Shown piece after piece: positions 22,891 through 33,891 of a stretch of 64,000 bases of DNA. The notes beneath the pieces are model-generated. The model was not told the DNA's origin and ran no database searches. It saw only the letters and a program-made list of their open reading frames with translations. The translations under genes were made by a program, and so were the position numbers. Where the stretch lies: positions 40,687,554 through 40,751,553 of the forward strand of contig OX485803.1 of assembly GCA_950295325.1 (NCBI GenBank), read 5' to 3'. This DNA comes from Polytrichum commune (taxonomy: Eukaryota; Streptophyta; Polytrichopsida; Polytrichales; Polytrichaceae). Each line of letters opens with the position of its first letter. The first letter of the stretch is position 1.

Positions 22891-22904
22891 AACCCTAACC
22901 CTAG
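22891..22904 (-). promoter_or_regulatory. Telo-box-like element upstream of the eL39 gene
   Basis: AACCCTAACCCTAG lies ~110 bp upstream of the eL39 start codon. Telo-boxes (AAACCCTA) are typical of plant ribosomal-protein and translation-factor promoters and 5' introns, where they boost expression in dividing cells. Further AAACCCTA words occur in intron 1 near 22187 and 22229. Confidence 0.55.
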
Positions 22905-22939
22905 TCACGAAATTAGCCGTTAGATCTCCCGGATCCAAC

Positions 22940-24554
22940 GGCTATGATAGAGCTAAGATGGGAGATCTTGTTCCCACGTTCCCTGCAGGAGCTCCCTAAT
23001 ACATATGGTTAAATTGAGGTTGGATGTTCGATTCCAAACACGGACAAGGTTGATTAATACACAAGCACATTCATCCATGATGTGGCATACTCTTGGAGGT
23101 TCTAACTTATGTGACATAAGCAAATCGCACTACAATGAGGACCACTTCACACACGAGTCAAGGGCCGTGACCATGTGATTGAAAGGGCCATTGACTCTCA
23201 TCCAAAAGTCGTACCAGTTGTTCAATTGACATGGTCTGCCAGCATTTACGTGGAGGTGGACCTAACGCAAATTTTTGACAAACCATGAAACATTATTCAT
23301 AATCTGTCATGTAAGAATTTATGTGAATTTTGCATCTATTATAATTTCTTTGGGTCCTCGGGTCTCATCTTTTAGTGTGAATTGAATTTGGACAGTCTCA
23401 GCCATTCCAACCAATGACTGATCTTAGAATGCAATGGTCATGGGCCTCCAGTCTCTTGTGTGTGAAGTGGGCCCGATTGTTATAAATAGGAGTTTATTCC
23501 TTAGGGATCTCTATAGTGTGCCTCAAAGCCCATATGAATATAGTGTGCAACCCTAATTACACTTGTCGTGCCTCATGTGATATATCCATGTCCTTCCCTT
23601 GGGATGGAAGTCTTTCAAATGGACATTATTTTTTATCTGATAGAAATGTTGTAACCTATAGCATGAAACTACAATGCTAAACAATGTGGGTTGATAAAGA
23701 GTGTACACCCACATTATTATCCCCGGTGTTTTAATGTGGAAATGAGCTCAATTACATGGTTACCAAAATTAATGTAGCATCTTAAAACATTATTTAGTTG
23801 CTAAACTCATTATGATTGATGGTGATTTAAGGGCTCTCTCTCTCTCTCTCTCTCTCTCAAACTTGACCCAAACCTGACCTGAACCACAGTTCCATTGTAC
23901 ATGTTTAATCTATGACATAGATAAGCTTGGCATGTCAAGAAAAAATTGTAGGAAAAACACACAATACCACAGCTCTCTAGCATTTTGGGCACCTTTTTGC
24001 CTACATAATTAATCACAGTGCAAAAGTAAGTTACGCAACCCAAAAAAATATTATAAAATTGGGCAAATTCAAAAAGTGATTTAAAATAAGTGAGACATTC
24101 ATCGAAGTCAAATCTAAAATTCAAGGATGGTTTTCCTAATTTCATTTATGCCGGCTATGATTAGCCTAAACACTTCCCTTAACCAACATTCCTTACCCTA
24201 AAGTTTGTCTTTTACTTGTATGTCAAGGTTTTACTTGGCGTTATTATGATTTTAGGCACTCTTTGAATGTTTTTTTCTTTTTCGGGGGACAACTCAACAA
24301 AATTAATTTCCCATAAATTTTGGCACCTTTCAAATTAATTATTTTCTACCCAAACTGCTAGTGAGCTACGGTATGTGCTAAAATTCTTTACTCTTGACCA
24401 TATTGTGGAGGGTTGTCTCCAACTTTGAGATTTAATTTATTTTCCTTGCCATTTTTCTATTTAAGAACCTGACATGATTTGAATAGAACCCTTACTAAGA
24501 ATGGAAGAGTTTGGTGGTTACTAGACACATAGTCAAATATAGTTGTAACCTTCT
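22940..24554. other. Intergenic DNA, no gene seen
   Basis: AT-rich DNA without a convincing coding run. A (CT)n tract lies at 23834-23858. Confidence 0.4.
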
Positions 24555-25075
24555 TTGATAACAAGAACAAGTAACATCCAAGTGTGAACACAAAGTGGTT
24601 AGGAAATTTGCTCTTGAAACGAAGAAGTTGATGCATAGTCTTTGTCCTACAAACAGAGCCAATAAACAATGACTTTTTGTAGATATAATATCTCCTAACC
24701 ACTTTGTGTTCACACTTGGACATTACTTGTTCTTGTTATTTTTGGCCCACTTTATGTAATGTGGATATTAACTATAGTTTTAATATATGTATATACAAGT
24801 GCTCCCTAAAATGCATTGAAAGAAATCTACTTAACTATAGTTATTTCGGCAGTTCTTGATTATTTATTTTAAAATTTTCAGGTGATAAATGAGTAGCTTC
24901 AATCCTTATCTTGTATTTGAGAAGAAGGTGCACAAAATCCAAGAAAGGTTTGGTATAGTGAATAGCCATGGATTGGCATGAGCAAAGTAATCAACTATAA
25001 TTATAGTCTTTCATAGCAAAGGACAGAGCCTCACGGTTCTACCGTTTTCTTGTTTTTTGTTTGAAAGCTTTGATC
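24555..25075 (+). repeat. Dispersed repeat with internal inverted arms, copy 1
   Basis: Within it, AACAAGAACAAGTAACATCC at ~24560 and its inverted copy at ~24740, with the neighbouring AAGTGTGAACACAAAGTGG, form ~48-bp arms around a ~90-bp loop. The outer part (24690-25075) is the reverse complement of 58030-58430, sharing CCATGGATTGGCATGAGCAAA, TGCACAAAATCCAAGAAAGG and the words around AACTATAGTT. This points to a transposable element family with no coding capacity visible here. Confidence 0.65.
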
Positions 25076-25142
25076 ATGGCTTTAGGCAAAGTTATTGCAA
25101 TTCTATTGATGATTTATTCCATGCGACACCCTATATTCCACG

Positions 25143-25186
<44 letters not shown>

Positions 25187-27357
25187 ATCTTGCTCTTGTT
25201 TAAAGCCATATATTTTGTTTAAGCTTGTATTCCTTTACTTTATACCTATCATGCACACATAAATAAAAAAGTAGTTACTGTATGGACTAAGTGTTCATAA
25301 GTATAGATGAATGATACAAGGTGACTAGGGTTAAGGATGTAGAACACATCCCTAACACGTGGTAAAATTAGGGTTGTACAGAACTTACCTTGGGTAAGAT
25401 CTCCAATATAAACCCCGTAAACCCTAAAAGAGGCTCTTTTTTACCATTCGCACAAGGGCTTGGTGAGGTAACTTGGAGCACACTTGCTGGGATACTAGAT
25501 ACGTGTGCTAAGTGAAGTAGAGGATACTTAGGCTATTCACAAAGGAGAGCATTCTACTTGTGGTGATACAATCATGGCTAAAGAACAGGTTTGAACACCC
25601 ATTTGACATTTTGTAATGAGTGTTACTACTAGCAATACTAATATGCATGTAATGTAAGTTTGATGTGTGTGACATGGATAACAACTGGGTCCTGCTGTTA
25701 TTTACCTCGTGTACGTAACTAATCCTCAATTATTTGTTGGTTGGTTGCATGGGCACAGGTGAGGCAGGCCCTTCACACTTACAATACTACGAAGTATTGT
25801 GAATATGACATTTTATGTATTCCTTTTGGTTGATACTACTAGGCATATCTCCTGGTATGTTTTCCATATATATAATAGTTAGGGTACATCCTTGTTGGAG
25901 CAATGCATGAAGAGAGGTAATTAGATCTACAAAGGTATGATGGGGTCAGCCACAATTTGTTTTTGAGTACTTAGGAACTATGTATGAGTACTGAAACCCT
26001 AAGTATGATACAAATACTTATGAAAGTACAGTATATCGCATTATTACATGTTTGTATTGTTTACATACAATTAGACATGGGCGTTTACAAAGAGCATTGA
26101 ACATACTTAGCCTTAAAACGATATGATGAGAAGGTTTGATTTGAGGTAATGAGGGTTATGAAAAAGTTCCCACCCACCCACCCTTGCATTGCAATGAAGA
26201 AGACATTGAAGGATTAGGCCTCTGAAAAGAGGAAGTTCAAGCTTTGCAAAAAGCGTTGAAAAGTCAGCTCTCTCTCTCTCTCTGTCTATATATATATATA
26301 TAGAGGAAACATTTGTTCAATATTTGTCTTGGGCATGCTTTTCTTTCTTCAATGAATGTTCTATTGAATATCATAGTTTTTTAATTAAGTTTTTGGTATT
26401 CATAAATTGTGTATAGAAAATTTATCATATATTCATTTGTTCCTACAAAATTGGAATTAATTTTCAAATCTGATTCATTAATCCCAATTGGAGTTTGTAG
26501 ATTGTAAAGGAGAAAAAAATATTCTTTTACAATTAATTACATTCCCAATGCCGTGGTACCTTACCATGTCGGTTATTTATAGGCATATTATTTTTATAAT
26601 TTATAATTTTAGATTTGAGAAATCATGGATTTAAAAGAAAACTCAAATTTTCCATATTAATCTTGAGATTTTTAAAAATAATTTCCAACAAATTATTTTT
26701 TATAAATAACATTAATTAGTGGAGAAGTGGTAAGGGTACTCCAGTATATGCTTGCTTGCAAGTACATGATGGTGTAAGAGATATAGTTAACAACGCTCGG
26801 GTTTTCAAACCAAACGTGCATTTCTACTTACTTTTAGTTCATTCATGAACTAGATTAGGGTTTGACTTTCTTTTTAGTAAAATAAATTTAGTCAATCTTA
26901 ATAAGCATCTCAAAGTTGAACTCGAGATTCTTTACTATGGAATAACAACTTAGATTCAAATCAAGTTAGTTATCACAATGCACAAGGGGTACATTCATTG
27001 TTAGAACTAGGAATCACAAGTGTGCTTGACCTTGAAATTAATACTCCTAATATCCAAGATTTCCCCCCTTTTAGAAATTATATATGTACAATATATAGCT
27101 AGGATATCCCCTCAAATGTATACACAAGTGAAAATTAAGTAAATCGTATAGACCCCAATCATATGTATACATCAAAAATATCATGTAGAAAATGTAGCTG
27201 GAACATTTTTAGCAAGACATGTTTATTTATCATTGAAGACTTGTTCATCCGTTGGATGAAATTCATAACGCTTTGTTTTTACAATATAAGCCCTTGTAGC
27301 CAATGCAATGATGGTTTCTAACTATGTTGGCTCAAACCACCTATCGATACGTGTGGG
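25076..27357. other. Intergenic DNA, no gene seen
   Basis: Strongly AT-rich. It holds a (CT)n tract (25147-25183) and a mixed CT/TA tract near 26270-26302. No conserved domain or spliced coding run was found. Confidence 0.4.
25147..25183. repeat. (CT)n microsatellite
   Basis: About 18 uninterrupted CT dinucleotides. Confidence 0.95.
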
Positions 27358-28264
27358 TTAGTGGCCAAACAAAATATGTTTGTTCAATGATTTCTCATAT
27401 ATTGCGCATATTGGAACTTGAATATATGGAAGATTTGGGTGTCGGATGTCGTGAATTCTCTCAAAGGATCTGGATAACTTGTGGTTAATTTGTTCGTCGA
27501 GAAGAAGTCTATAGGCGATGAAAGCGGATTCTGGCTTCTGGTGAGGCCACGTTGCATGTGCTTTCTTGACCATCGGATTTGACCGATGTTACCCTCCTCC
27601 CCTGATCTCCTCCGTTCCTGCCACCACTCATCCATTGCGTTGGAGGAGCCATTTATCAACGTATGTGATTTTGCGTTTTGCAAAGGTAGCTTCTCTCATT
27701 TTGTGTTCTTTGTGTGATGTATGTGTGTAGGTTTCTAAGTTATCCTTTGTGTGTAGCTGTTGGGGGGGGGGGCATTTAGCTAGTAAGGTGTTGTGTGTGT
27801 GATGTGAATGTGGGGAGCAAGGGTTTCTATGTCTTTGTGGCCCCTTTGTTTGCGAGTTCATTTGTTTTTCTGTTCCCTCTGATTCTGGTGTGTGCTCTAA
27901 CCTTTTGTATCGTTGTTTTTTTTGCTTGGCCTGGTAAATTTGGCGACTTGTTGATGCTATAAATAGCATGCACGGGGTGATGATGTTGTGAGGAAGGGTG
28001 TATGATGTAGTTGCCTATTAGGTATATGCTACTTAGGCCATCTACAAAGATATAGGTTTCTAATTATGTGGTTTGGATGGCCTTGATGGCGAGCAATATT
28101 GCATTTAGTTCGGTTTTTAGGATGTTATGGTATCCTTGGAGTCTTTCTGCTATTTGCAAGTTGTTATTGGGGCTATATACTACTAAGTCGGCTATGTTAC
28201 CTACTCCTCCTTGACACAAAGTACCTATGTGCCTCGGGGGTTCACTCCCTCTTATATTTTGCAT
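27358..28264 (-). mobile_element. LINE copy 3, decayed RNase H region
   Basis: On the minus strand, SPNNNLQIAERLQGYHNILK followed by TELNAILLAIKAI parallels copy 1 (NPFKNLEIAERLPGLQNILR, AELMAIHHTL). QKVRAHTRIRGNRKTNELAN parallels LHKVKAHTNISGNEHAYKLA, and KHILFGH parallels KQLLFGR. Reading it needs several frame changes, and many stops are present, so it is much older than copies 1 and 2. Neither its ends nor a target duplication could be fixed. The RLE-like end seems to be missing or too diverged. Confidence 0.65.
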
Positions 28265-28439
28265 ACACGTGCGTTCGGGACCTATTTATTGGGGGGGGGG
28301 GGTTATTTACCTTGCAGAAAAGATTATAAGGTGATGGTATTTTACATGTAAACATGTTTCACTATTTTAAAATCCCCTATTTTACATGTACATTCTTTAT
28401 AAAAATTATTTACAATGAATATATTAGACCCTATTTTTT

Positions 28440-28640
28440 ATCACACGTTGTTCTACGATTTTCACCAATGAACCCCCCGAGCTATGTGCTAATTCTTGGA
28501 GGTGACTAGAAATGCGATTATTGCCTCATGAGCAAAACAAGGGAACTTGATGGGAACAAATGAGAAGAGTGGAGTCGGGCATGTTGGGTCGGGTCAAGAG
28601 GAGAGTAAGTTGAGTAGGTTAGGGTTTTGAGTGATGAACC
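28440..28640. repeat. Member of a dispersed repeat family also at 31.5-32.9 kb
   Basis: The words GAGCAAAACAAGGGAACTTG, ATGGGAAC and GTAGGTTAGGGTTT recur at 31915-31980 and 32740-32860 in the same order. No coding sequence was recognised. Confidence 0.5.
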
Positions 28641-29403
28641 ATTACTAGAATATGTGGCCCTGTTGTGGGGCACTTCCAACTCCACAAACAACTTTGACCA
28701 TAGGGTCTATATTTGATGGGATAGTATGTTAATTACAAATCTACAAAGCTTTTATATCCATAACCATATAATTATCTTAAGAAATTAAAAACTTTGAAAG
28801 TAGGACTAGAAGTAACAAAGGCATTTTTCAAGATTCCAATACACAAAAATATAGCATTGAAAATTGCTTGTGGTATACATTTATTGACGAAACACATTGC
28901 AAAAATTGCATCACTAATGATTCAAGCATGAACCAATAAGCTTTGGCATACACATAGATGACTTAACCTCGAGCATAAACAAGTTATGCTAGACACTCAA
29001 CATCATTGCTATCCAATGCACACAACTTGAAAGATGGTTGATATGTCACTGTCACAGTTGATATAATCGAATGGCATCACTTAGAGTTTGAAGTATCATA
29101 TTTGTTCTTCAAAGAACCTATAGCTTTAGAAGCCAATATAATAAGGCCATCATGTTGCAACTAGACCCAATTTTCCTCCCATTAGATGATGGTTTGTTTA
29201 AAAGGTCCATAAGTTGTCGTGATATTCCCCATTTCAATCCAACTTTCCTTCGCATCTTTTGCACCTTTCCCATCCATTAGGATCCCACATCATTTGTCGT
29301 TGCCACACTAATTGCAGTTGCAACTCTACCCTTGATCATTTTCCTACAACCTTTGTAGCATATGTTTTCAATGCGCTCCACCTTTGCACAAAGTATACTC
29401 CAC

Positions 29404-29405
<2 letters not shown>

Positions 29406-29436
<31 letters not shown>
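29406..29436. repeat. (GA)n microsatellite
   Basis: About 15 uninterrupted GA dinucleotides. Confidence 0.95.
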
Positions 29437-29438
<2 letters not shown>

Positions 29439-30334
29439 AGGCATTTCTTGAATATATTTAAGCTTATTTTCAAGCATAAACCTTTCATAATAACTTCTCT
29501 TAACTAAGAGGCCAAACTATTCTACTACATATTCATGTTCCTTTGCAAAACTCAGGAGGGGTGGGTGGGACCATCCTTCAATGCTATATCATTGCATATC
29601 TATCACCATTGTTTTTGTAACTAATTCACCTTGGTGTATATCTAAGAAGTTCAAAACCCTTGAGCATTCTAATATCCAAGGTTTTCAAAGTCAAAATCTT
29701 GAAAAAAGCCTCAAAGTGTATACTCCACAAGTTTAACTCTTACATCACCTTAGACTAAGTATTCTACAACACTATAGAATACATGAGTACTGTTTACACA
29801 TTATTTTTGTAAGAAGATAAAATACAAAACATAATGATGTCGTTGAGGTTGTGAAGGGTTTGCGTCGCCTATGCCCATGCCACCAACCAAATCCAAGGAG
29901 AGGGATAGTAACGTACACGAGGCGAATAGCAACATATCCCAATTGTTATCTATGTCACGCAATCATACAAGGCAAGATTATATATTTTGTATCAACACAT
30001 ACTCAAATTACCATTGACTATTCAACATGTTATTTTGCCATCTTGTTTGAAACACTTAGTCCACACCTTCCACACTTCCACATTTTTTTACTCTAATCAC
30101 AAAAGTTTACTTAGGGTAACACTACTCATGCGGCTTAATCCTTTGATATTGATGTTCTCATGTTTCCCTTTCTCTTATTATATGATTAGGTAACTAACCT
30201 AGCTTGACCATAGATGTGTCTTACCAGATCTACGGTGGATACTTGTTAGGTATAACTTTCCTAACCCTGAGGTAAGTGAGCCTTTAGGGTTGTATTTTAC
30301 TATCAGTGTAAATATTTCAAAGCAAAGTAGAAAC

Positions 30335-30340
<6 letters not shown>

Positions 30341-30385
<45 letters not shown>
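30341..30385. repeat. (GA)n microsatellite
   Basis: About 22 uninterrupted GA dinucleotides. A (GTAT)n tract follows nearby at ~30643-30670. Confidence 0.95.
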
Positions 30386-30387
<2 letters not shown>

Positions 30388-30957
30388 ATGAGCCCCCACT
30401 AGGGTTTCAAGAAGGTTGTTCCTCCTTCCCGGAGGGTTTCCTTCAAGAAATGAAATATTGAATGTTATGAATGGAATTAGTCTCATTGTTTGGGATGACG
30501 GTATAGAGATTATTCTCAGCAAGCATATAGCATAAGGGCTCCTTAAGGTCTATACAACAATTTTGTCATTGTTGGCATTTTTCAAAAAAATAATCTCAAC
30601 AAATTTTTGATTATTCTCTTGAGATATTTGTTCACGTATGGTGTGTATGTATGTATGTATGTATGTATGTAATAACTAGTAAGCTAAGTTTCTTTAACCT
30701 AAGTATTCAGTATAAAGGTCATCCTTTGTTGATTGTCACATTGATATAAGTTTTATTTTTGAAAAATAAATGCCACCCTATGTTATATTCCACCCCTTTT
30801 GGAAAATATTCATACATTGGACAATTGCCAAAATAACTATAATTAACTAGAAATATTGCAAACTAATTTGAAGAACAACTATAGTTAATTAGAAAAGTTA
30901 AGACCAAAATTCAAGAACAACTACAATTGACTAGAAAAATTACAAATATTATTATAC

Positions 30958-31110
30958 ATTCGAAGAAATTCGTCTCTTGATTTGCTTCAGCCGAGGGTCT
31001 TTAGTATGCTCAAGCCACTGAGGATCATCACGAAACACCTTCATACGATCACTCACAGTGTTGGGCTCTGAAACAACCTCCATGTATACCACCAACACAA
31101 ATAACACACT
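30958..31110 (-). pseudogene. Unidentified coding-like fragment
   Basis: The minus strand stays open for ~45 codons with unusually even composition in an AT-rich setting: VYMEVVSEPNTVSDRMKVFR, then DDPQWLEHTKDPRLKQIKRR. No family is recognised. No flanking exon or start was found, so it may be an exon relic or part of a transposon. Confidence 0.3.
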
Positions 31111-31479
31111 AATGACACTACAACATCACAACAAAATTTTGTGAACATGTTGCGATCAACTTTAGTTAACTAGATTTTTTGGCATATTAAATTGGGAACA
31201 AGTATAGTTACAAAAGGTAACTAGTTAACTAATACTTTAATTAATTGGTTATTCGTCCAAGGTTTGAGATTATTGGAAGTGTGCCCCTCAAGGAGTGCTT
31301 TTAGCATGTTCATATTATTTGTATATTATCTCTTTATACTAGATAATATGAATCTCCATCAAAGTATATTCAAATTACTTTGTGTTGGTGTTGAGAAGAA
31401 TAACATTGCAAATCAACAAACTATCACTATCTACTAGAAAGTCACATCACAATCTATATTTACATTGTAAACTATCAAT

Positions 31480-32801
31480 ATACTACATACATGGAGGCCC
31501 AAATTGAGCTCCAAATTTGGTCATCAAAGAGTATGCGTGCATTACTTGGTAATTTCTCTTAATCGGACACCCACATTTAAATGGTGTGGAGTTGGGTTTG
31601 GATGCAAGAGTGGACACCAAAAGAAATGTGTTTAGAATATAAGAGAGTGGACTATAAGTTAAAATACACAACACAAGGGATCTATACGACCATCTAATGA
31701 GCTCAATAATCTTTAATTTTTTTAAGAACAGATAAGACACTCATATGGGTTTCAAAATTATGAGAAAAATGGCTATGGCCACAATCTGGGTTTGTTGCAC
31801 TAATTGGGTATTTCATATCATATGAGAAGTAGGTGCAGAGCTACAAGTGTATGTTTAAGGCCCACGTTACCCTGGGTACAAATCTTTGGTGTGACCCAAA
31901 ACTGTGATTATTCCCTCGTGGGCAAAACAAGGGATCTTGATGGTAATGCATGGGAAACGTGGATGAAGGGAGTGGGTAGAGAAGGTACAAACTATATGAC
32001 CATCTAACGAGCTCAAGAATCTTCAATTTGAAAATGAATAAGATGTTCAAATGAGCTCTAGAAATTATGAGAACAATGGCTATTGCCATGACTTGGATTT
32101 GTCAACCATCTTTCATCGGTTGAGTATATTTCATATCCTATGAGAAGTAGGTGCAAAGAAAAAGAAATGTCATTTTTAAGGCTCACTTACCTTAGGTGCC
32201 AATTCTTGGTGTGCAAGATGATTGACAAATCCACATCGTGGCCGTAGCCCATATGTGTATCTTATTCACCATCAAAGTGAAAAATCTTGAGCTCGTTGGA
32301 TGATCGTATGGATCTTGTCTTCTCTCTCCTCTTGACTCGTCCACATTTCTTATCAAGATCCTTTGTGTTATAAGGCTCATGAATGAGGCAATGATCGTGT
32401 TTTCAATGGTCACACCAACTAACAATTAGTATCTATGGCCTTAATGGTTAGTGGGCCTTAAACGGACATTTTGAGTTTGCACCTACCTCTTGTAGGATAT
32501 GCAACATGCAATTAGTGCGAGATGATTGACAAAATCCAAATCATGTCCTTCGCAGACAGCACAGCCACATAAAGATCAGTAATTGCGTGTTTTCATCATA
32601 TCCTACGAGAAGGAAGGCGTGGAGCTAAAAGTGTCCATTTAAGGCCCACTTACCATTAAGGTCTTAGGCACACATTATAAGTTGAGGGTGACCATTGAAA
32701 ATGTGAGTACATATTGCCTCACTCATGAGCCTTATTAAAGAAGGGATATTGATGGGAACTCATGGGGAACGCATGGGGGAACGTGGACGAGTGAAGAGTG
32801 G

Positions 32802-32839
<38 letters not shown>

Positions 32840-32860
32840 TAGGTTAGGGTTTGGGCAGCG
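31480..32860. repeat. Mosaic of diverged repeat units
   Basis: Blocks around CATATCATATGAGAAGTAGG (31813, again ~32132 and, altered, ~32598) and CCATCTAACGAGCTCAAGAA (31690, 31998, and inverted near 32290) recur in direct and inverted order. Similar words appear at 48780 and 50830 inside introns of the large gene. This suggests nested copies of one non-coding repeat family. Confidence 0.55.
32804..32835. repeat. (GA)n microsatellite
   Basis: About 16 GA dinucleotides, roughly 1 kb upstream of the TAF15-like start codon. Confidence 0.95.
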
Positions 32861-33292
32861 ATGGTGAGTCGTTCGTAGTTGTTGTTGCAAGAACCTTGAC
32901 AAGGGTTTTGGCATGGCCATCATCGCCATGGCTCCCGCCACCTGCCTCCTGCTCCTCGTTTCCCTCCTCTTCCTGCGCCTCATGTGACGACCGGGCCAGG
33001 AGGAGCGGCACGGCTCGGCTGCGTTACTTACCTACTGATCTCGATTCAAATTCGGTCCCATTTGGTTCATCCTGCGAAAAGTTGATGATGTCGAGGGCCG
33101 TGGGACCCATGCGAGGAGGCTCGTTCGAAATCAAGCGCTCTGCGATTCCTGTCCGGGCTCGTCTCATCACGGCTCCTGGATTGCGCCTCACGTGAGTTAC
33201 CAGATTGGCGCGAGTAGTGTCATCGTGTGTCGCATTGGGTGTGGTGAGCTTCGGGGAACCCTTTGTCTCTTTGCATTTTGGTTTTTGGTTGC

Positions 33293-33848
33293 GGTCAGTC
33301 TCGCATTGGCTGTTAAGGCTCTCGAGTCACTCTGGAGCCTGCATTAGGTTTTTATTGCTCGTCCCGTGGACGTCGCTGCATCTGTCCGTGTCACACGAGG
33401 AATTTGTGAGGAATTTCGAACTGGGGGAGCTACAGGGTCTGCTGGTGCATGTCATCACTGTACTTGCTGTGTTTGGTGGACGATAAAAGAATAACGCATT
33501 TATGTACGTTGTGGTGTGTATTTGTGCTTAATTTTGATCTTTATGTGGCTGTGCTGTCTTAAAACCGTTTTGATGGTCACTCTCGTATTGGCTTTTCAGG
33601 CTCTTGAGTCACTCTGGAGCTTGCATTAGGTTTTTAGTGCTTGTCCCGTGGACGTCACTGCATCTGTTCGTGCTATATGAGAACTGGGAGGAATTTGGAA
33701 CTGGGGAGCTACAGGGTCTGGTGCATGTCTGGTGCGTTTTTGCTGTGATTGTTGGACAATAAATTAATAACAAACACATTTATTCTATTTTCTGTTGTCG
33801 TGTTTTATTTGTGCTTGATTTTGATCTTTATGTGGCTGTGCTGATGTC
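33293..33848 (+). repeat. ~285-bp tandem duplication upstream of the TAF15-like start codon
   Basis: Unit 1 (~33293-33562) and unit 2 (~33575-33848) share GAGTCACTCTGGAGC, GCATTAGGTTTTTA, GTCCCGTGGACGTC, GAGCTACAGGGTCTG and TTGATCTTTATGTGGCTGTG at a constant 282-287 bp offset. Unit 2 ends about 6 bases before the TTGCAG acceptor, so the duplication most likely lies in a 5' leader intron. Confidence 0.8.
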
Positions 33849-33891
33849 TTGCAGCAGTTTTGGTGGAGGCTGCTGGTACAGTGCTGCAACG

